Shown here piece after piece: positions 33,921-43,154 of a stretch of DNA of 64,000 nucleotides. How positions within the stretch are numbered: the stretch's first letter is position 1; each line of letters starts with the position of its first letter. Under the pieces are notes generated by a model. It saw only the letters and a program-made list of their open reading frames with translations, was not told the origin of the DNA and did no database searches. Source of the DNA: CBDBJK01 sp965206395 (GTDB lineage Bacteria > Chloroflexota > Dehalococcoidia > Lucifugimonadales > CATOSD01). The position numbers were made by a program, and so were the translations under genes. Where the stretch lies: assembly GCA_965206395.1 (NCBI GenBank), contig CBDBJK010000038.1, forward strand, positions 62,001 through 126,000. Direction: 5' to 3'.

Positions 33921-35813
33921 ATGCCAAAGGTCATTGGAATTGACTTGGGAACAACAAACTCGTGCATGGCTGTCATAGAGGGCGGCGAGCCACGAGTTTT
34001 GGAGAACGCAGAAGGAGGCCGAACCACTCCTTCCGTCGTTGCCATCAACACACGAAATGGAGAGCGCTACGTAGGCCTTACGGCAAAGCGCCAGTCGGTA
34101 ACCAACCCTGACAACACCGTATATTCAGTCAAACGTTTCATGGGGCGGCGCTTCAGCGACGAAACTATTCAGCGAGATGTCGGTCTTGTGCCATTCAAAG
34201 TCGAGGAACACGCCAATGGAGACGTCTATGTTTCGATGGGTGACAAGCAGCACGCGCCTCCCGAAATCGCGGCGATGATTCTCCAGAAGCTAAAGCAAGA
34301 TGCTGAAGGCAAGCTAGGAGAGACAATCACCCAGGCCGTCATAACCGTACCCGCGTACTTTAACGACAGCCAGCGGAATGCCACGAAGGACGCGGGCAGA
34401 ATCGCGGGTCTGGAGGTGCTGCGCATCATCAACGAGCCAACAGCCGCAGCGTTAGCCTACGGTCTCGACAAGAAAGGCGATGAGACGATAGCCGTCTATG
34501 ACCTGGGCGGCGGAACCTTCGACATAACAATCCTCCGCATAGGCGGCGGGGTCTTCGAGGTTGAGGCCACCAACGGTGACACCCACCTGGGTGGAGACGA
34601 CTTCGACCAGCGCATCATCGAATGGATTTGCGAGGAATTCAGGCGCGAGCAGGGTATCGACCTTAAAGAGGATCGAATGGCCTTGCAGCGTCTCAGGGAG
34701 GCCGCTGAGAGAGCCAAGATCGAGCTTTCCACAGTCATACAGACCGAGATAAACCTGCCGTTTATAACTGCGGACGCATCCGGTCCGAAGCATCTGGTAA
34801 TGACTCTCACTCGCTCCAAGTTGGAGCAGGTCGTTGGGGAGCTAATTCAGAGTACGATAGGGCCATGCAAACAGGCACTGACCGACTCTGGTGTCAACGC
34901 CAGCGACATCAGCGAAATTATCCTCGTTGGCGGCATGACGCGGATGCCAGCAGTTCAAGAAGCTGTAATCAATCTATTCGGCAAAGAGCCTCACAAGGGC
35001 GTAAATCCTGATGAGGTGGTTGCCATAGGAGCGGCGATACAGGCCGGAGTGCTTCAGGGCGAGGTTGGAGACATCGTTCTCGTTGACGTCACACCGCTCA
35101 CACTCGGTATCGAGACTCTCGGCAGCGTATCCACTCCTCTGATTACGCGCAATACGGCTATCCCTACCGCAAAGAGCGAGACATTCACAACCGCCGCCGA
35201 CGGTCAGACCAGCGTCGAAGTGCATGTCGTTCAGGGCGAGCGCACGATGGCCTCTGAGAACAAAAGCATAGGCCGATTTATCCTCGATGGCATTTTGCCA
35301 GCACCAAGAGGCGCGCCGCAGGTAGAGGTCACTTTCGACATCGATGCCAACGGCATCCTTAACGTCTCGGCTAAGGACAAGGGCACCGGCAAAGAGCAAC
35401 GCATCACAATCACGGCAAGTTCCGGTCTCACGGAAGACGAGATACAGCAGATGGTCAACGATGCGGAACTGCACGCCGAAGAAGACCAACATAAGCGCGA
35501 AGAAGTGCAGACGCGAAACTCAGCCGAAAACGCCGCGTTTTCCGCCGAAAAGATGCTCGAAGAAAACAAGGACAAGATTCCAGAGGAACTGAAGTCAGAT
35601 ATAGAAAGTAAAATTGCGGCGTTGCGCACAGCACTTGAAGGCCAGGAATTGAGTTCGATCAGCTCGGCGTTGCAGGAGCTAGAGACCGCAATACAAATGG
35701 TGGGGCAGATCATATACAGTCAGGCTAGCGCCCCAGACGAGCCGACACCTGAGGATGGGCCTGACGAGGAGCCACCGGAGGACACGGTCGAAGGCGAGTA
35801 CCGCGAGGTTTAG
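33921..35813 (+). CDS. dnaK: chaperone protein DnaK (Hsp70)
   Basis: 630 residues, full length. N-terminal ATPase signatures GIDLGTTNSCMAVIEGG, VYDLGGGTFDITILRI and ILVGGMTRMPAVQEAV; substrate domain with DVTPLTLGIETLG; acidic C-terminus ending EGEYREV. GGAGGAG precedes the ATG. No dnaJ follows; the operon ends at a strong terminator, so dnaJ must be elsewhere. Confidence 0.98.
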   Translation: MPKVIGIDLGTTNSCMAVIEGGEPRVLENAEGGRTTPSVVAINTRNGERYVGLTAKRQSVTNPDNTVYSVKRFMGRRFSDETIQRDVGLVPFKVEEHANGDVYVSMGDKQHAPPEIAAMILQKLKQDAEGKLGETITQAVITVPAYFNDSQRNATKDAGRIAGLEVLRIINEPTAAALAYGLDKKGDETIAVYDLGGGTFDITILRIGGGVFEVEATNGDTHLGGDDFDQRIIEWICEEFRREQGIDLKEDRMALQRLREAAERAKIELSTVIQTEINLPFITADASGPKHLVMTLTRSKLEQVVGELIQSTIGPCKQALTDSGVNASDISEIILVGGMTRMPAVQEAVINLFGKEPHKGVNPDEVVAIGAAIQAGVLQGEVGDIVLVDVTPLTLGIETLGSVSTPLITRNTAIPTAKSETFTTAADGQTSVEVHVVQGERTMASENKSIGRFILDGILPAPRGAPQVEVTFDIDANGILNVSAKDKGTGKEQRITITASSGLTEDEIQQMVNDAELHAEEDQHKREEVQTRNSAENAAFSAEKMLEENKDKIPEELKSDIESKIAALRTALEGQELSSISSALQELETAIQMVGQIIYSQASAPDEPTPEDGPDEEPPEDTVEGEYREV

Positions 35814-35826
35814 GGCATAGCATAAT

Positions 35827-35868
35827 ACAGGGGCAGACGTATACGAATCTGCCCCTGTTTTTTGTTTT
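35827..35868 (+). terminator. rho-independent terminator of the dnaK operon
   Basis: An 11-bp perfect stem (35827-35837 with 35848-35858, ACAGGGGCAGA) and 10-base loop are followed by TTTTTTGTTTT. Confidence 0.93.
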
Positions 35869-35927
35869 GAAAGCAATTCTGGCTGTGACAGCTTCACGAC
35901 ACCAGCACGGCCTGATCGAGAGGAACG

Positions 35928-36914
35928 ATGGACTTTATCTGGGGCCAGCGAGTCGCGTCATCGGACACCTGGCTTGGGCATCTTACAGGAGTTCTAGTAG
36001 CGCCTGATACGAATCTTGCCACACACTTGATTGTGAAACGAGGCCTTTTATTTTCAAGGCGCTCCGTCGTTTCTATCAGCAATTTTGACCACTATGACGC
36101 GGAAGGCATTTACCTGAACCTTCCAATCACTGAGTTTTTGAATCTTCCGAAATTGCGCCGTGGGGACACCGAACCGAATATTGCGGCCAAGACTGAAGAT
36201 ACCGAAATACACCTTGATGACGGCGGTAAACTACAACTCAAAGGGCTTCGGTTCACTGGCGAAAACCACATGCTGACCCATTTCATAGTCACCCATCCCG
36301 AAAGAGGCAATCTGCTACTGCCAATCGACACGGCGACAGAGTTCAACTCCCGACGCATCAAGGTCAACATTGTCCAAACAGCTTTGACAGCGTTGCCTGT
36401 GCACAGGCTAGACAGTGGCATTGAGGACGATCTATCGAAGGCTTTATTCCAGTCCGACGATGTTCCTCAAGTGGACCTCAGTGAAATTCAAGCGAAGGTA
36501 GTGGATGGCATCATACAGTTGCGAGGCAACGTCAGAACCCCTGTTGTCGTCAACGAGGTTGAGAAACTTGCGCACGCGATTAGGGGATGCGTCGCGGTCG
36601 ATAACCAGCTAGCGAGTGACTGGGAGATAGATCTGGCAATCGCCTCTTACATATCACGCATTCTGTCGAGACTCTCTGACAGCCTAATCGCGAACACTCA
36701 GTTTGGGAAGGTTAGCCTGGAAGGTAACTTGTCATCCGACGCAGATAGGGACGCGATAATTCAGGGCGTGAAGTCCGTGCCAGGAGTCAAAGAGATAGAC
36801 GATCTTACTGAGGTTCGCATTCCCGTTCCGGTGACCGTTGAGCAGACAACGCCTTCCGATGAGGACGCCTTGATTGAAGCTGAACCGACTGTTCAAGATG
36901 AAGATTCTCTCTGA
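35928..36914 (+). CDS. PRC-barrel-like and BON domain protein
   Basis: 328 residues, no signal peptide. The first about 150 residues hold two PRC-barrel-like beta units (GQRVASSDTWLGHLTGVLVAP; LKGLRFTGENHMLTHFIV). From about 175 there are two BON-like repeats (VVDGIIQLRGNVRTPVVVNE and KVSLEGNLSSDADRDAIIQG, each followed by GVxxVDN/EIDD). BON domains bind membranes or envelope components. The exact role is unknown. It has its own terminator. Confidence 0.78.
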   Translation: MDFIWGQRVASSDTWLGHLTGVLVAPDTNLATHLIVKRGLLFSRRSVVSISNFDHYDAEGIYLNLPITEFLNLPKLRRGDTEPNIAAKTEDTEIHLDDGGKLQLKGLRFTGENHMLTHFIVTHPERGNLLLPIDTATEFNSRRIKVNIVQTALTALPVHRLDSGIEDDLSKALFQSDDVPQVDLSEIQAKVVDGIIQLRGNVRTPVVVNEVEKLAHAIRGCVAVDNQLASDWEIDLAIASYISRILSRLSDSLIANTQFGKVSLEGNLSSDADRDAIIQGVKSVPGVKEIDDLTEVRIPVPVTVEQTTPSDEDALIEAEPTVQDEDSL

Positions 36915-36928
36915 AGAGCCAGCAACTT

Positions 36929-36962
36929 AACAGGGGCGCATTTGATGCGCCCCTGTTTTTTT
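36929..36962. terminator. rho-independent terminator, possibly bidirectional
   Basis: A 13-bp perfect stem (AACAGGGGCGCAT at 36929-36941 with 36945-36957) and 3-base loop run into TTTTTTT on the plus strand. The stem closely resembles that of the dnaK terminator. Confidence 0.93.
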
Positions 36963-36965
36963 AGG

Positions 36966-37952
36966 TTATAGCACGTGGTATGTCAGCAAGTGTTGGCGCA
37001 GCACATCCGAAGCGAAGTCGTTTTCCACTTCGCGCCACACGGAATGGATGTGGTTCGCGCCGTTTTGCCGATTGTCAAACTCCACAACGAAGTCTCCGCC
37101 GTGGATTCGATAATAGTGGGCTTTGTCAGTGTCGATAGGTCCGGCCCATGCGAGGTGCAGGCGGTCAAATCCACCTTCCTTGAGGGTAGCGAGCCTTTGC
37201 TGAGCAAGCTCCTCGGTCACCTGGTTCACGTACTCAGTCACAAGGCCCATCAATATCTCTCGCTGAGTTCCTGACATCCTAAATACTGAAAGCCCCTCTT
37301 CTTTGGGCAACGAAACCTTGGAACTGTTATAGGTGAGAATGTCTAACGGAGCTTCGTCATAGATAATCGCCTTAGACTTTTGACCAGAGTCCAGGCTATT
37401 CATCAGTTCAAACGCGATGTCTTCTCTTCCGCCCAGTATCCGTAGGCCGGTCTTCGGACCTTTTCTGACTTCAGCTGGGTTGGCTCCGAAGAAAAAGGGA
37501 GTCATGGAGATGACCTTGTCGCCCCAGACGCTGAAATGCAGAGAAACGTGATGGCCCTCCGCTCGCCAGCCCCAGGGGTCTTCAGTTCCCGGCTCTCCGA
37601 ATACTGTGAAGTAATACAATTCGGGGTCACGGGAGAATGAGATTGTACCTTGGTCTTTCTCCAGCGGCCCAAGCACCAGCTCGTGTTCGATTATCTGTTT
37701 AGCTTGCTCGTATGACTTCTCGGTAAGACCCGTGGCCATTAGCGCGTAGGCAAACTCGCGCTGGCCTGCGTCCATATCTCGCAATGCCAGTCCATGCCGA
37801 TTCATAGGCGGGTAATACCAGAATACGCGCTCTCCGTCGAGGTAAGGGTAGGTTGCCTTCGACCTCTGATCCTCATTAAGACTTTCGAGGAACCTGGTGC
37901 CAGCCTCGTTCATTCTTCCGACTGTGATTGACCCGTTGGAAGCAGTTGTCAT
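36966..37952 (-). CDS. DUF3500 family protein
   Basis: 328 residues from the ATG at 37952 (MTTASNGSITVGRMNEAG); the frame is open further upstream but that part is not family-like. Family signatures: WYYPPMNRHGLALRDM, EGHHVSLHFSVWGDKVISMTPFFFGANPAEVR and YRIHGGDFVVEFDN. The histidine-rich segments suggest a metal site. Function of DUF3500 is not established. Confidence 0.88.
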   Translation of the reverse strand: MTTASNGSITVGRMNEAGTRFLESLNEDQRSKATYPYLDGERVFWYYPPMNRHGLALRDMDAGQREFAYALMATGLTEKSYEQAKQIIEHELVLGPLEKDQGTISFSRDPELYYFTVFGEPGTEDPWGWRAEGHHVSLHFSVWGDKVISMTPFFFGANPAEVRKGPKTGLRILGGREDIAFELMNSLDSGQKSKAIIYDEAPLDILTYNSSKVSLPKEEGLSVFRMSGTQREILMGLVTEYVNQVTEELAQQRLATLKEGGFDRLHLAWAGPIDTDKAHYYRIHGGDFVVEFDNRQNGANHIHSVWREVENDFASDVLRQHLLTYHVL

Positions 37953-38122
37953 ATTAAGACCCCCTTTTCTATATCTCATACGTCTGCATTTGCAAGAGTA
38001 TACCATGTTCCAGGCGTTTCAAGAAACTCTGCGCGGGTAAGCGGGTCGAACGGTTGCGGCCTTGAATTAACTGGCAATATGGGTGTAAGGTTAAGGGCAA
38101 TAGATAGAAGGAGGGTGATGCA

Positions 38123-38584
38123 ATGTCTTCAAACCAGCAGGCGCGGATTGTTTCGGTGCAGCTATGTGTGGGACATAGAGAGCCGATGCGTGTGGTTGAG
38201 AGTGCAAATGTGATAGCAAGATTTGGGATTGAGGGCGACAGGCACGGCACATCCGAAGGCGTGCGGATGGCTCGCCAGGTATTGCTCATGGACGAGGAGA
38301 CGCTGGAAAGTTTTGGCTTGTCCTACGGCGAAGTTCGAGAAAACGTTACGACCTCTGGGTTTGACCTATCTTTGTTGGAGGTGGGCCAGAAGGTGGCGCT
38401 GGGCGACGAGGTAGTCCTCCGAATTACCGGTCACTGTGAGCCGTGTGCGCGAATGGACGAGATAAGGCCCGGTCTTAGGCTGGAGCTTGACAAGAAGCGT
38501 GGTATGCTTGCCTACGTAGTCGAAGGTGGCGCTATAAAAGTCGGCGACGCAGTACGCGTTCTCGAAGGCGTAGCGGCGTCGTAA
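38123..38584 (+). CDS. MOSC domain protein
   Basis: 153 residues. The MOSC (molybdenum cofactor sulfurase C-terminal) fold is shown by GIEGDRHGTSEG, GEVRENVTTSGFDL and ITGHCEPCARMDEIRPGL, with the conserved Cys in the last block. Members transfer or sense sulfur on molybdenum cofactor substrates. AAGGAGGG precedes the ATG. The molybdopterin enzyme at 31738 is in the same window, but no direct link is visible. Confidence 0.9.
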   Translation: MSSNQQARIVSVQLCVGHREPMRVVESANVIARFGIEGDRHGTSEGVRMARQVLLMDEETLESFGLSYGEVRENVTTSGFDLSLLEVGQKVALGDEVVLRITGHCEPCARMDEIRPGLRLELDKKRGMLAYVVEGGAIKVGDAVRVLEGVAAS

Positions 38585-38651
38585 GCTGCATATTCCCTGT
38601 GTTCACTTTCGGCAAGCCGACCCAGACGACCTGCCGTGCCTTCCTTGAAGG

Positions 38652-38747
38652 CTACTTCCATTTGTCGTCAGGCGGCCAGATGAGGTCTTGCGCGTCCTGA
38701 ATTACGTCGAGCCTCGGGCGGCACGGCTTGATCTCTATGCCTTCCAT
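38652..38747 (-). CDS. possible 31-residue ORF after the aminotransferase gene
   Basis: The ATG at 38747 lies 2 bases after the aminotransferase stop and opens 31 codons (MEGIEIKPCRPRLDVIQDAQ, ending PPDDKWK). Translational re-initiation would be possible. No homologue is recognised, and the evidence is only position and an acceptable composition. Confidence 0.25.
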   Translation of the reverse strand: MEGIEIKPCRPRLDVIQDAQDLIWPPDDKWK

Positions 38748-38749
38748 GC

Positions 38750-39946
38750 CTAGCCGCCAGACAGAGATTTGCTCGCAGCGCCAACTCCTGCGCCCTGGGG
38801 GACTTCGTAATCGACTCGTGGCAATATATTTTCCAGTGCCGCAAACAGCGCGAGGATATACTCCGGCTTGCTCGACTCACCCATGAGTCCTATACGCCAG
38901 ACCTTACCCGCGAACTGCCCCAGGCCTTTGCCGATCTCAATGCTATACTCTCTCAGCAGAAGCTGACGAACCTTGTCGTCATCGACGCCTTCTGGTATCC
39001 AGACCGGGGTTATTTGATCGAGCGCGTATTCGCGGGCCACAAGCGGTTCCAGTCCTAATGCCGCAAACCCAGCCCTCAGAGCGTCTGCGTTCTGACGATG
39101 GCGCTGGAATCTGGCTTGCAGGCCTTCTTCCAGAACGATCCTCAGCCCTTCTCTCAGGCCAAGGATCATGCTTACAGGCGCTGTGTGATGGTATACGCGG
39201 TCGAATCCCCAGTAGTTGGCGTTTAGAGCAAGGTCGAGATACCATGAAGTTGGCTTCTTCGCCCTGTTCTTCACAACATCATGCGCTCTAGGGCTAAAGG
39301 CCACCGGGGACAGCCCGGGCGGGCCACCAAGGCACTTCTGAGTCGCCGAGTAGCAGTAGTCTATGGCCCAATCGTCCACCGCGACCTCATTGCCGCCCAG
39401 TGACGTAACGGCGTCAACCATGAATAGCGCGTCATTCTCCTGTGTGAGCCTGGAAAGGCCTTCAAGGGGTTGCCTTACGCCTGTGGAGGTTTCCGCGTGA
39501 ATTGCCGTAACCATCTTGACATTGGAATGCTTTTTTAGCTCCGTCTCCAGCATCTCTTCTGGAAAGGGCTTGCCCCAATCAGCCCTCAGAGGCACCACGT
39601 TGGCTCCGACGCGAGTCGCCATGTCCACCATGCGCTCGCAGAAGAACCCATAAATGCACAAAATAACGGTGTCATCAGGCTCAAGGAGGCTCGTCAGGCC
39701 TGCCTCCATACCGGCTGAACCCGTCCCAGAAAGGGCGAATGTTATGCTTTCTTTGGTCTGGTAAACTCTCTTGAGAAGCTCCGACACCTCGTCCATGATG
39801 ATCATGAAATCGGGGTCGAGATATCCAATCATGCTCCCCATCATTGCCTGAAGAACTCTCGGGTTAGCCTCGCTAGGGCCAGGCCCAAGCAGAATGCGGG
39901 GTGGCACTGCTGGCATTTTGGACGCTGGAAGTAGGTTCTGGGTCAT
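38750..39946 (-). CDS. class V aminotransferase (alanine/serine-glyoxylate type)
   Basis: 398 residues, PLP-dependent. PRILLGPGPSEANPRVLQAM at the N-terminus, ALSGTGSAGMEAGLTSLL, VDAVTSLGGNEVAVDDW, and the PLP lysine in YSATQKCLGGPPGLSPVAF are those of alanine-glyoxylate / serine-pyruvate aminotransferases and PucG. The amino donor cannot be fixed from sequence. Likely roles are glyoxylate detoxification, serine-cycle or purine-breakdown transamination. Confidence 0.92.
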   Translation of the reverse strand: MTQNLLPASKMPAVPPRILLGPGPSEANPRVLQAMMGSMIGYLDPDFMIIMDEVSELLKRVYQTKESITFALSGTGSAGMEAGLTSLLEPDDTVILCIYGFFCERMVDMATRVGANVVPLRADWGKPFPEEMLETELKKHSNVKMVTAIHAETSTGVRQPLEGLSRLTQENDALFMVDAVTSLGGNEVAVDDWAIDYCYSATQKCLGGPPGLSPVAFSPRAHDVVKNRAKKPTSWYLDLALNANYWGFDRVYHHTAPVSMILGLREGLRIVLEEGLQARFQRHRQNADALRAGFAALGLEPLVAREYALDQITPVWIPEGVDDDKVRQLLLREYSIEIGKGLGQFAGKVWRIGLMGESSKPEYILALFAALENILPRVDYEVPQGAGVGAASKSLSGG

Positions 39947-40175
39947 TGTTCACCTCTTCGTTGTAGTTTTCGCGTCAGTGGGTATCTAGTTGGTTCAGCA
40001 CCGCAAAGACCTGCTTTCACACTGCACGCGATCCTGGGAGCCCTAAAGCATTGTACATCGAATGGCCGCACACGTCATCGTCGAAAAGCCTCGATTTAGT
40101 TAGATGTCAAACTGAGTTGGGTGCGCAGAGCAGTAGCGTTGAATAAAGCAGTTCAGGGTTGGGTAATGAGGCTGG

Positions 40176-41723
40176 TCAATGAGTCTTGACGCGATTATAT
40201 CTGTCCGCAAAGCGCACTATGTCATCTTCCCCCAGATAGTCCCCTGACTGTACTTCGATTATCTCAAGTGGGACAATTCCGGGGTTCTCCAGGCGGTGCT
40301 TCATCCCTACTGGCACGTCAGTCGATTCGTTCTCCGCCAGCAGAAATTCAGCTTCCCCTTTGGTGACCTTAGCAACGCCTCTGACAACGACCCAGTGCTC
40401 CGCTCTGTGATGATGCATCTGAAGTGACAGTGCCGCTCCAGGGTTGACGGTCAACCGTTTGACCTGAAATCTGGGGCCTAGGTCGACTGCCTCGTAGCTG
40501 CCCCAAGGCCGATGGACTCTGCGGTGGGTCTGTTGCTCCGAACGCTGTTCGGCTTTCAGTTGCTCAACCACAGCCTTCACGTCATGTACCATGTCTTTAT
40601 GGGCTACAAGGATAGCATCGGCGGTTTCGACTACTATGATATCTTCCAACCCTACGGCTGCCAGCATTCGATGTTCTGATATCAAAAGAGATTTGCTTGT
40701 AGAGCGGGCATAGACATCGCCCCGAATGACGTTGCCTTGCGAGTCCTGCTCACTCTCCTCCCATAGCGCAGACCAAGCCCCTATGTCAGACCATCCAGCT
40801 TCAAGTGGCAGAACGACACCACCAGGCTGAGATGCAGAGCCGTGAGCGATCGACCCATTGCCATTCGAATTTCCAGAGACCTTCTCCATGACGGCGTAAT
40901 CGATGGAATCGTTAGGGCAGCTAATGAACACATCGGGGTCTGGACGGTAGAAATCCTTATCGCTGACTCCATTTTCGTAGGCGGTTTGGCAGACCTCGGC
41001 AATATCAGGCCGATGGCGCTCTAGTTGCTCTAGCCAGATCGACGCACGCATCATGAAGATACCGCTATTCCAAAGGTAGTCTCCTGAATCGAGCATATTC
41101 TTTGCTGCAAGTTCATCTGGCTTTTCGATGAAGGCGTCAATCCTGCAAGGAATAGTTGGCTTGTTAGAGCCACCTTCATCCTTTTGGCCTCTGAGGAACT
41201 CACCTGAGAGTGGCAGGTCAATTATTTCGCCCTTCTTGATGTACCCGTAGCCGGTCTTGGGAGATGCCGGAACTATGCCAAAGGTCACCAGAAAACCGGT
41301 TTGAGCTAGTGCAGCTCCGTTTCGCACGACCGTCTGAAAGGTCTGCACGTCCCGGAGAACGTGGTCGGCAGGCATCACGAGCATCACCGGGTCTGTGTCA
41401 TCTAAATTTCGAGTCGAGTCGGTTAGATAGAGAGCGGCGAGAGTAAGTGCGGGGGCCGTGTTGCGGCCTTCTGGCTCAAGAATAATTGACGATGGTGTAA
41501 TATCCATCTGGCGAGTATGCTCGGCCACCAGAAACCGGTGCTCTTCATTGCAAACGATAATAGGCGGAGCAATGTGTTCAATGCCGTCAAGTCTGAAGAT
41601 GGTTTCTTGAAGTAACGAGCGCTGACCCAGCAATGTCAAAAACTGCTTGGGATACAGTTCCCTCGAAAGAGGCCAGAGATGGGTACCAGAACCTCCAGCC
41701 AGAATGACGGGATACAGGGCCAT
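40176..41723 (-). CDS. manC: mannose-1-phosphate guanylyltransferase / mannose-6-phosphate isomerase (ManC type), atypical nucleotide motif
   Basis: 515 residues from ATG 41723 (GGAG 6 bases upstream; another ATG lies 12 bases earlier). The N-terminal nucleotidyltransferase domain is followed by a cupin isomerase domain (FQVKRLTVNPGAALSLQMHH, AEHWVVVRGVAKVTKGE). It makes GDP-mannose for polysaccharides. The usual GGSGTRLWPLSR motif reads GGSGTHLWPLSR here; the Arg that contacts the nucleotide phosphates is His15 (codon CAT). The rest of the motif, including PKQF, is normal. The gene stands alone. Confidence 0.93.
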   Translation of the reverse strand: MALYPVILAGGSGTHLWPLSRELYPKQFLTLLGQRSLLQETIFRLDGIEHIAPPIIVCNEEHRFLVAEHTRQMDITPSSIILEPEGRNTAPALTLAALYLTDSTRNLDDTDPVMLVMPADHVLRDVQTFQTVVRNGAALAQTGFLVTFGIVPASPKTGYGYIKKGEIIDLPLSGEFLRGQKDEGGSNKPTIPCRIDAFIEKPDELAAKNMLDSGDYLWNSGIFMMRASIWLEQLERHRPDIAEVCQTAYENGVSDKDFYRPDPDVFISCPNDSIDYAVMEKVSGNSNGNGSIAHGSASQPGGVVLPLEAGWSDIGAWSALWEESEQDSQGNVIRGDVYARSTSKSLLISEHRMLAAVGLEDIIVVETADAILVAHKDMVHDVKAVVEQLKAEQRSEQQTHRRVHRPWGSYEAVDLGPRFQVKRLTVNPGAALSLQMHHHRAEHWVVVRGVAKVTKGEAEFLLAENESTDVPVGMKHRLENPGIVPLEIIEVQSGDYLGEDDIVRFADRYNRVKTH

Positions 41724-42585
41724 CGATATCTCCAACCAGGCTTATATTAGGTAGTTTGAGCGCTAGAGCTATATTCGACTGTTCTTAACTCAAAGGCATA
41801 CACCGGTTCTATCGCGGGACTGCCAGATGCCTTTTCACGTCCACACGATTATAGACATAACTCAATTGAGGGTCAACCGTCTCAAAAGCACTGTGACATC
41901 GATCCAATATCGAACGGTGAGTTGTCCAACTGCTTGAGAAGAAAAAAGCCGCTTTCACTACTTCAATCGTGTCTATGAGCCTTACGTTGGGTATTGGTTT
42001 TCACATAAATAGAGTTCAATACTATGTACTGCCCCAGTCTAAAATTGATAAAGCAAAGAGTGGTTTCTATCGCTAAGGTCTCATGACAATCCAGGTGGTA
42101 TGTCATTTCAGGAATGGCAGTTCAGTCGCAAGCAAAGTTATCTATTTCTGTCGAATCTGCCCCTTGACACCTTTTCGACTTTTCTTGAACAATGGCAATA
42201 TCTCACCGGCACTGTGATCCACATTGAAACCAAAGGTGAGAATTCGAAGGCACACCATATATGTAGTAGGTGCTAGCACCTACTACATATGGCGGTTAAC
42301 ACTGGTTCCTCACTAAGGGTTACTACTGGTACTCTGCCTCCAGAACATATCGGTGTTACAAGGCGAATGGAGGCTCCTCGATGTTGTCGTTGGGTTGGGC
42401 ATACCTTCGATTCGACGCAGACCACAAGTCACGCCAATCGTTGCTTTAGAAGCGTCGATAACCACTTCGATGCTGAGGTGATGTCGCCTGATAAAGTCGA
42501 GCGTCCCAAGAGGGCCGACACAAAAATCATAGCAGTTGGAGAATATTTTACTTAGCGATTCATTAAGATGGGAAGGAGTAGCGAT
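41724..42585. other. 862-bp intergenic region with no supported gene
   Basis: No frame shows family-like protein text or a ribosome binding site. The region is AT-richer than its surroundings. It holds the 32-bp palindrome at 42259-42290 and a possible promoter (TTGACA at about 42164 with a weak AACAAT 18 bases on). It may be a decayed locus. Confidence 0.6.
42259..42290. repeat. perfect 32-bp palindrome
   Basis: ATATGTAGTAGGTGCT at 42259-42274 is followed directly by its reverse complement at 42275-42290, with no spacer. The flanking bases do not continue the symmetry. It could be an operator for a dimeric regulator, a replication or recombination site, or two transposon ends joined after excision. 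Confidence 0.9.
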
Positions 42586-43065
42586 TTGACTACATCGGCA
42601 GCCGAATCTAATCACATCGCGGAACATAATGATGTCATCCAGATCATTTCGGACTCCCCTGAAAACCAGAGACGACGGAGACGGATGATTTGCCCGAGGT
42701 GCGAGGCAAAGCTAAGAATCAACTATGACGAACCTGAGTGCCTTCAGTGCGGATATGTTGACTATTCATATGTCCCCGCCTCCTCTAAGCAGACCAAGAA
42801 GAGCATCATTAGCACGGGGACTCAGCACATTCTCAGGTACGTCGGGGAATTTCCCTCGCTCACCGAGACATTAACGCACGTGCAGCTTCAACGACTTCGC
42901 AACCGAGTCGTCTACGGAGTGGATTGCCCGTTCTGCGGTAATTCGATGGATCAGTCATCCCTCTCAGGTAAGCGCCGAGAGGTACGTGAAGAACGCTACA
43001 AGTGCAGTCAGGGTCACCGAGTATCTCTGACGCCCGGTAAAGATGGCTCATTGGGCTGGAAGTAA
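42586..43065 (+). CDS. double zinc-ribbon protein
   Basis: 159 residues. The frame is open from ATG 42568, but GGAAGGAG lies 7 bases before the TTG at 42586, which I take as the start. The first ribbon is CPRC...CLQCGY (about residues 36-56) after an RRRRR basic patch. The second is CPFCG...YKCSQGH near the C-terminus. The middle segment is helical. It looks like a nucleic-acid-binding or regulatory protein. The first ribbon matches the 55-residue protein at 32444. Confidence 0.75.
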   Translation: MTTSAAESNHIAEHNDVIQIISDSPENQRRRRRMICPRCEAKLRINYDEPECLQCGYVDYSYVPASSKQTKKSIISTGTQHILRYVGEFPSLTETLTHVQLQRLRNRVVYGVDCPFCGNSMDQSSLSGKRREVREERYKCSQGHRVSLTPGKDGSLGWK

Positions 43066-43154
43066 CGCTAGCAGGCCTGCCGCCGCAAACCAGCCCAGAT
43101 TGACCGAATCAACAAGTCATATTCGCTGCCAGCATCAATTTCTATGCAGTTGCC

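Noticed and set aside
33900..35930. Expected dnaJ or clpB next to dnaK
   Set aside because: None is present; a strong terminator follows dnaK and the next gene is a PRC/BON protein.
42289..42555. An 88-codon plus-strand frame in the region before the double zinc-ribbon gene
   Set aside because: No ribosome binding site, poor composition, no recognisable motif, and its start lies within the palindrome.
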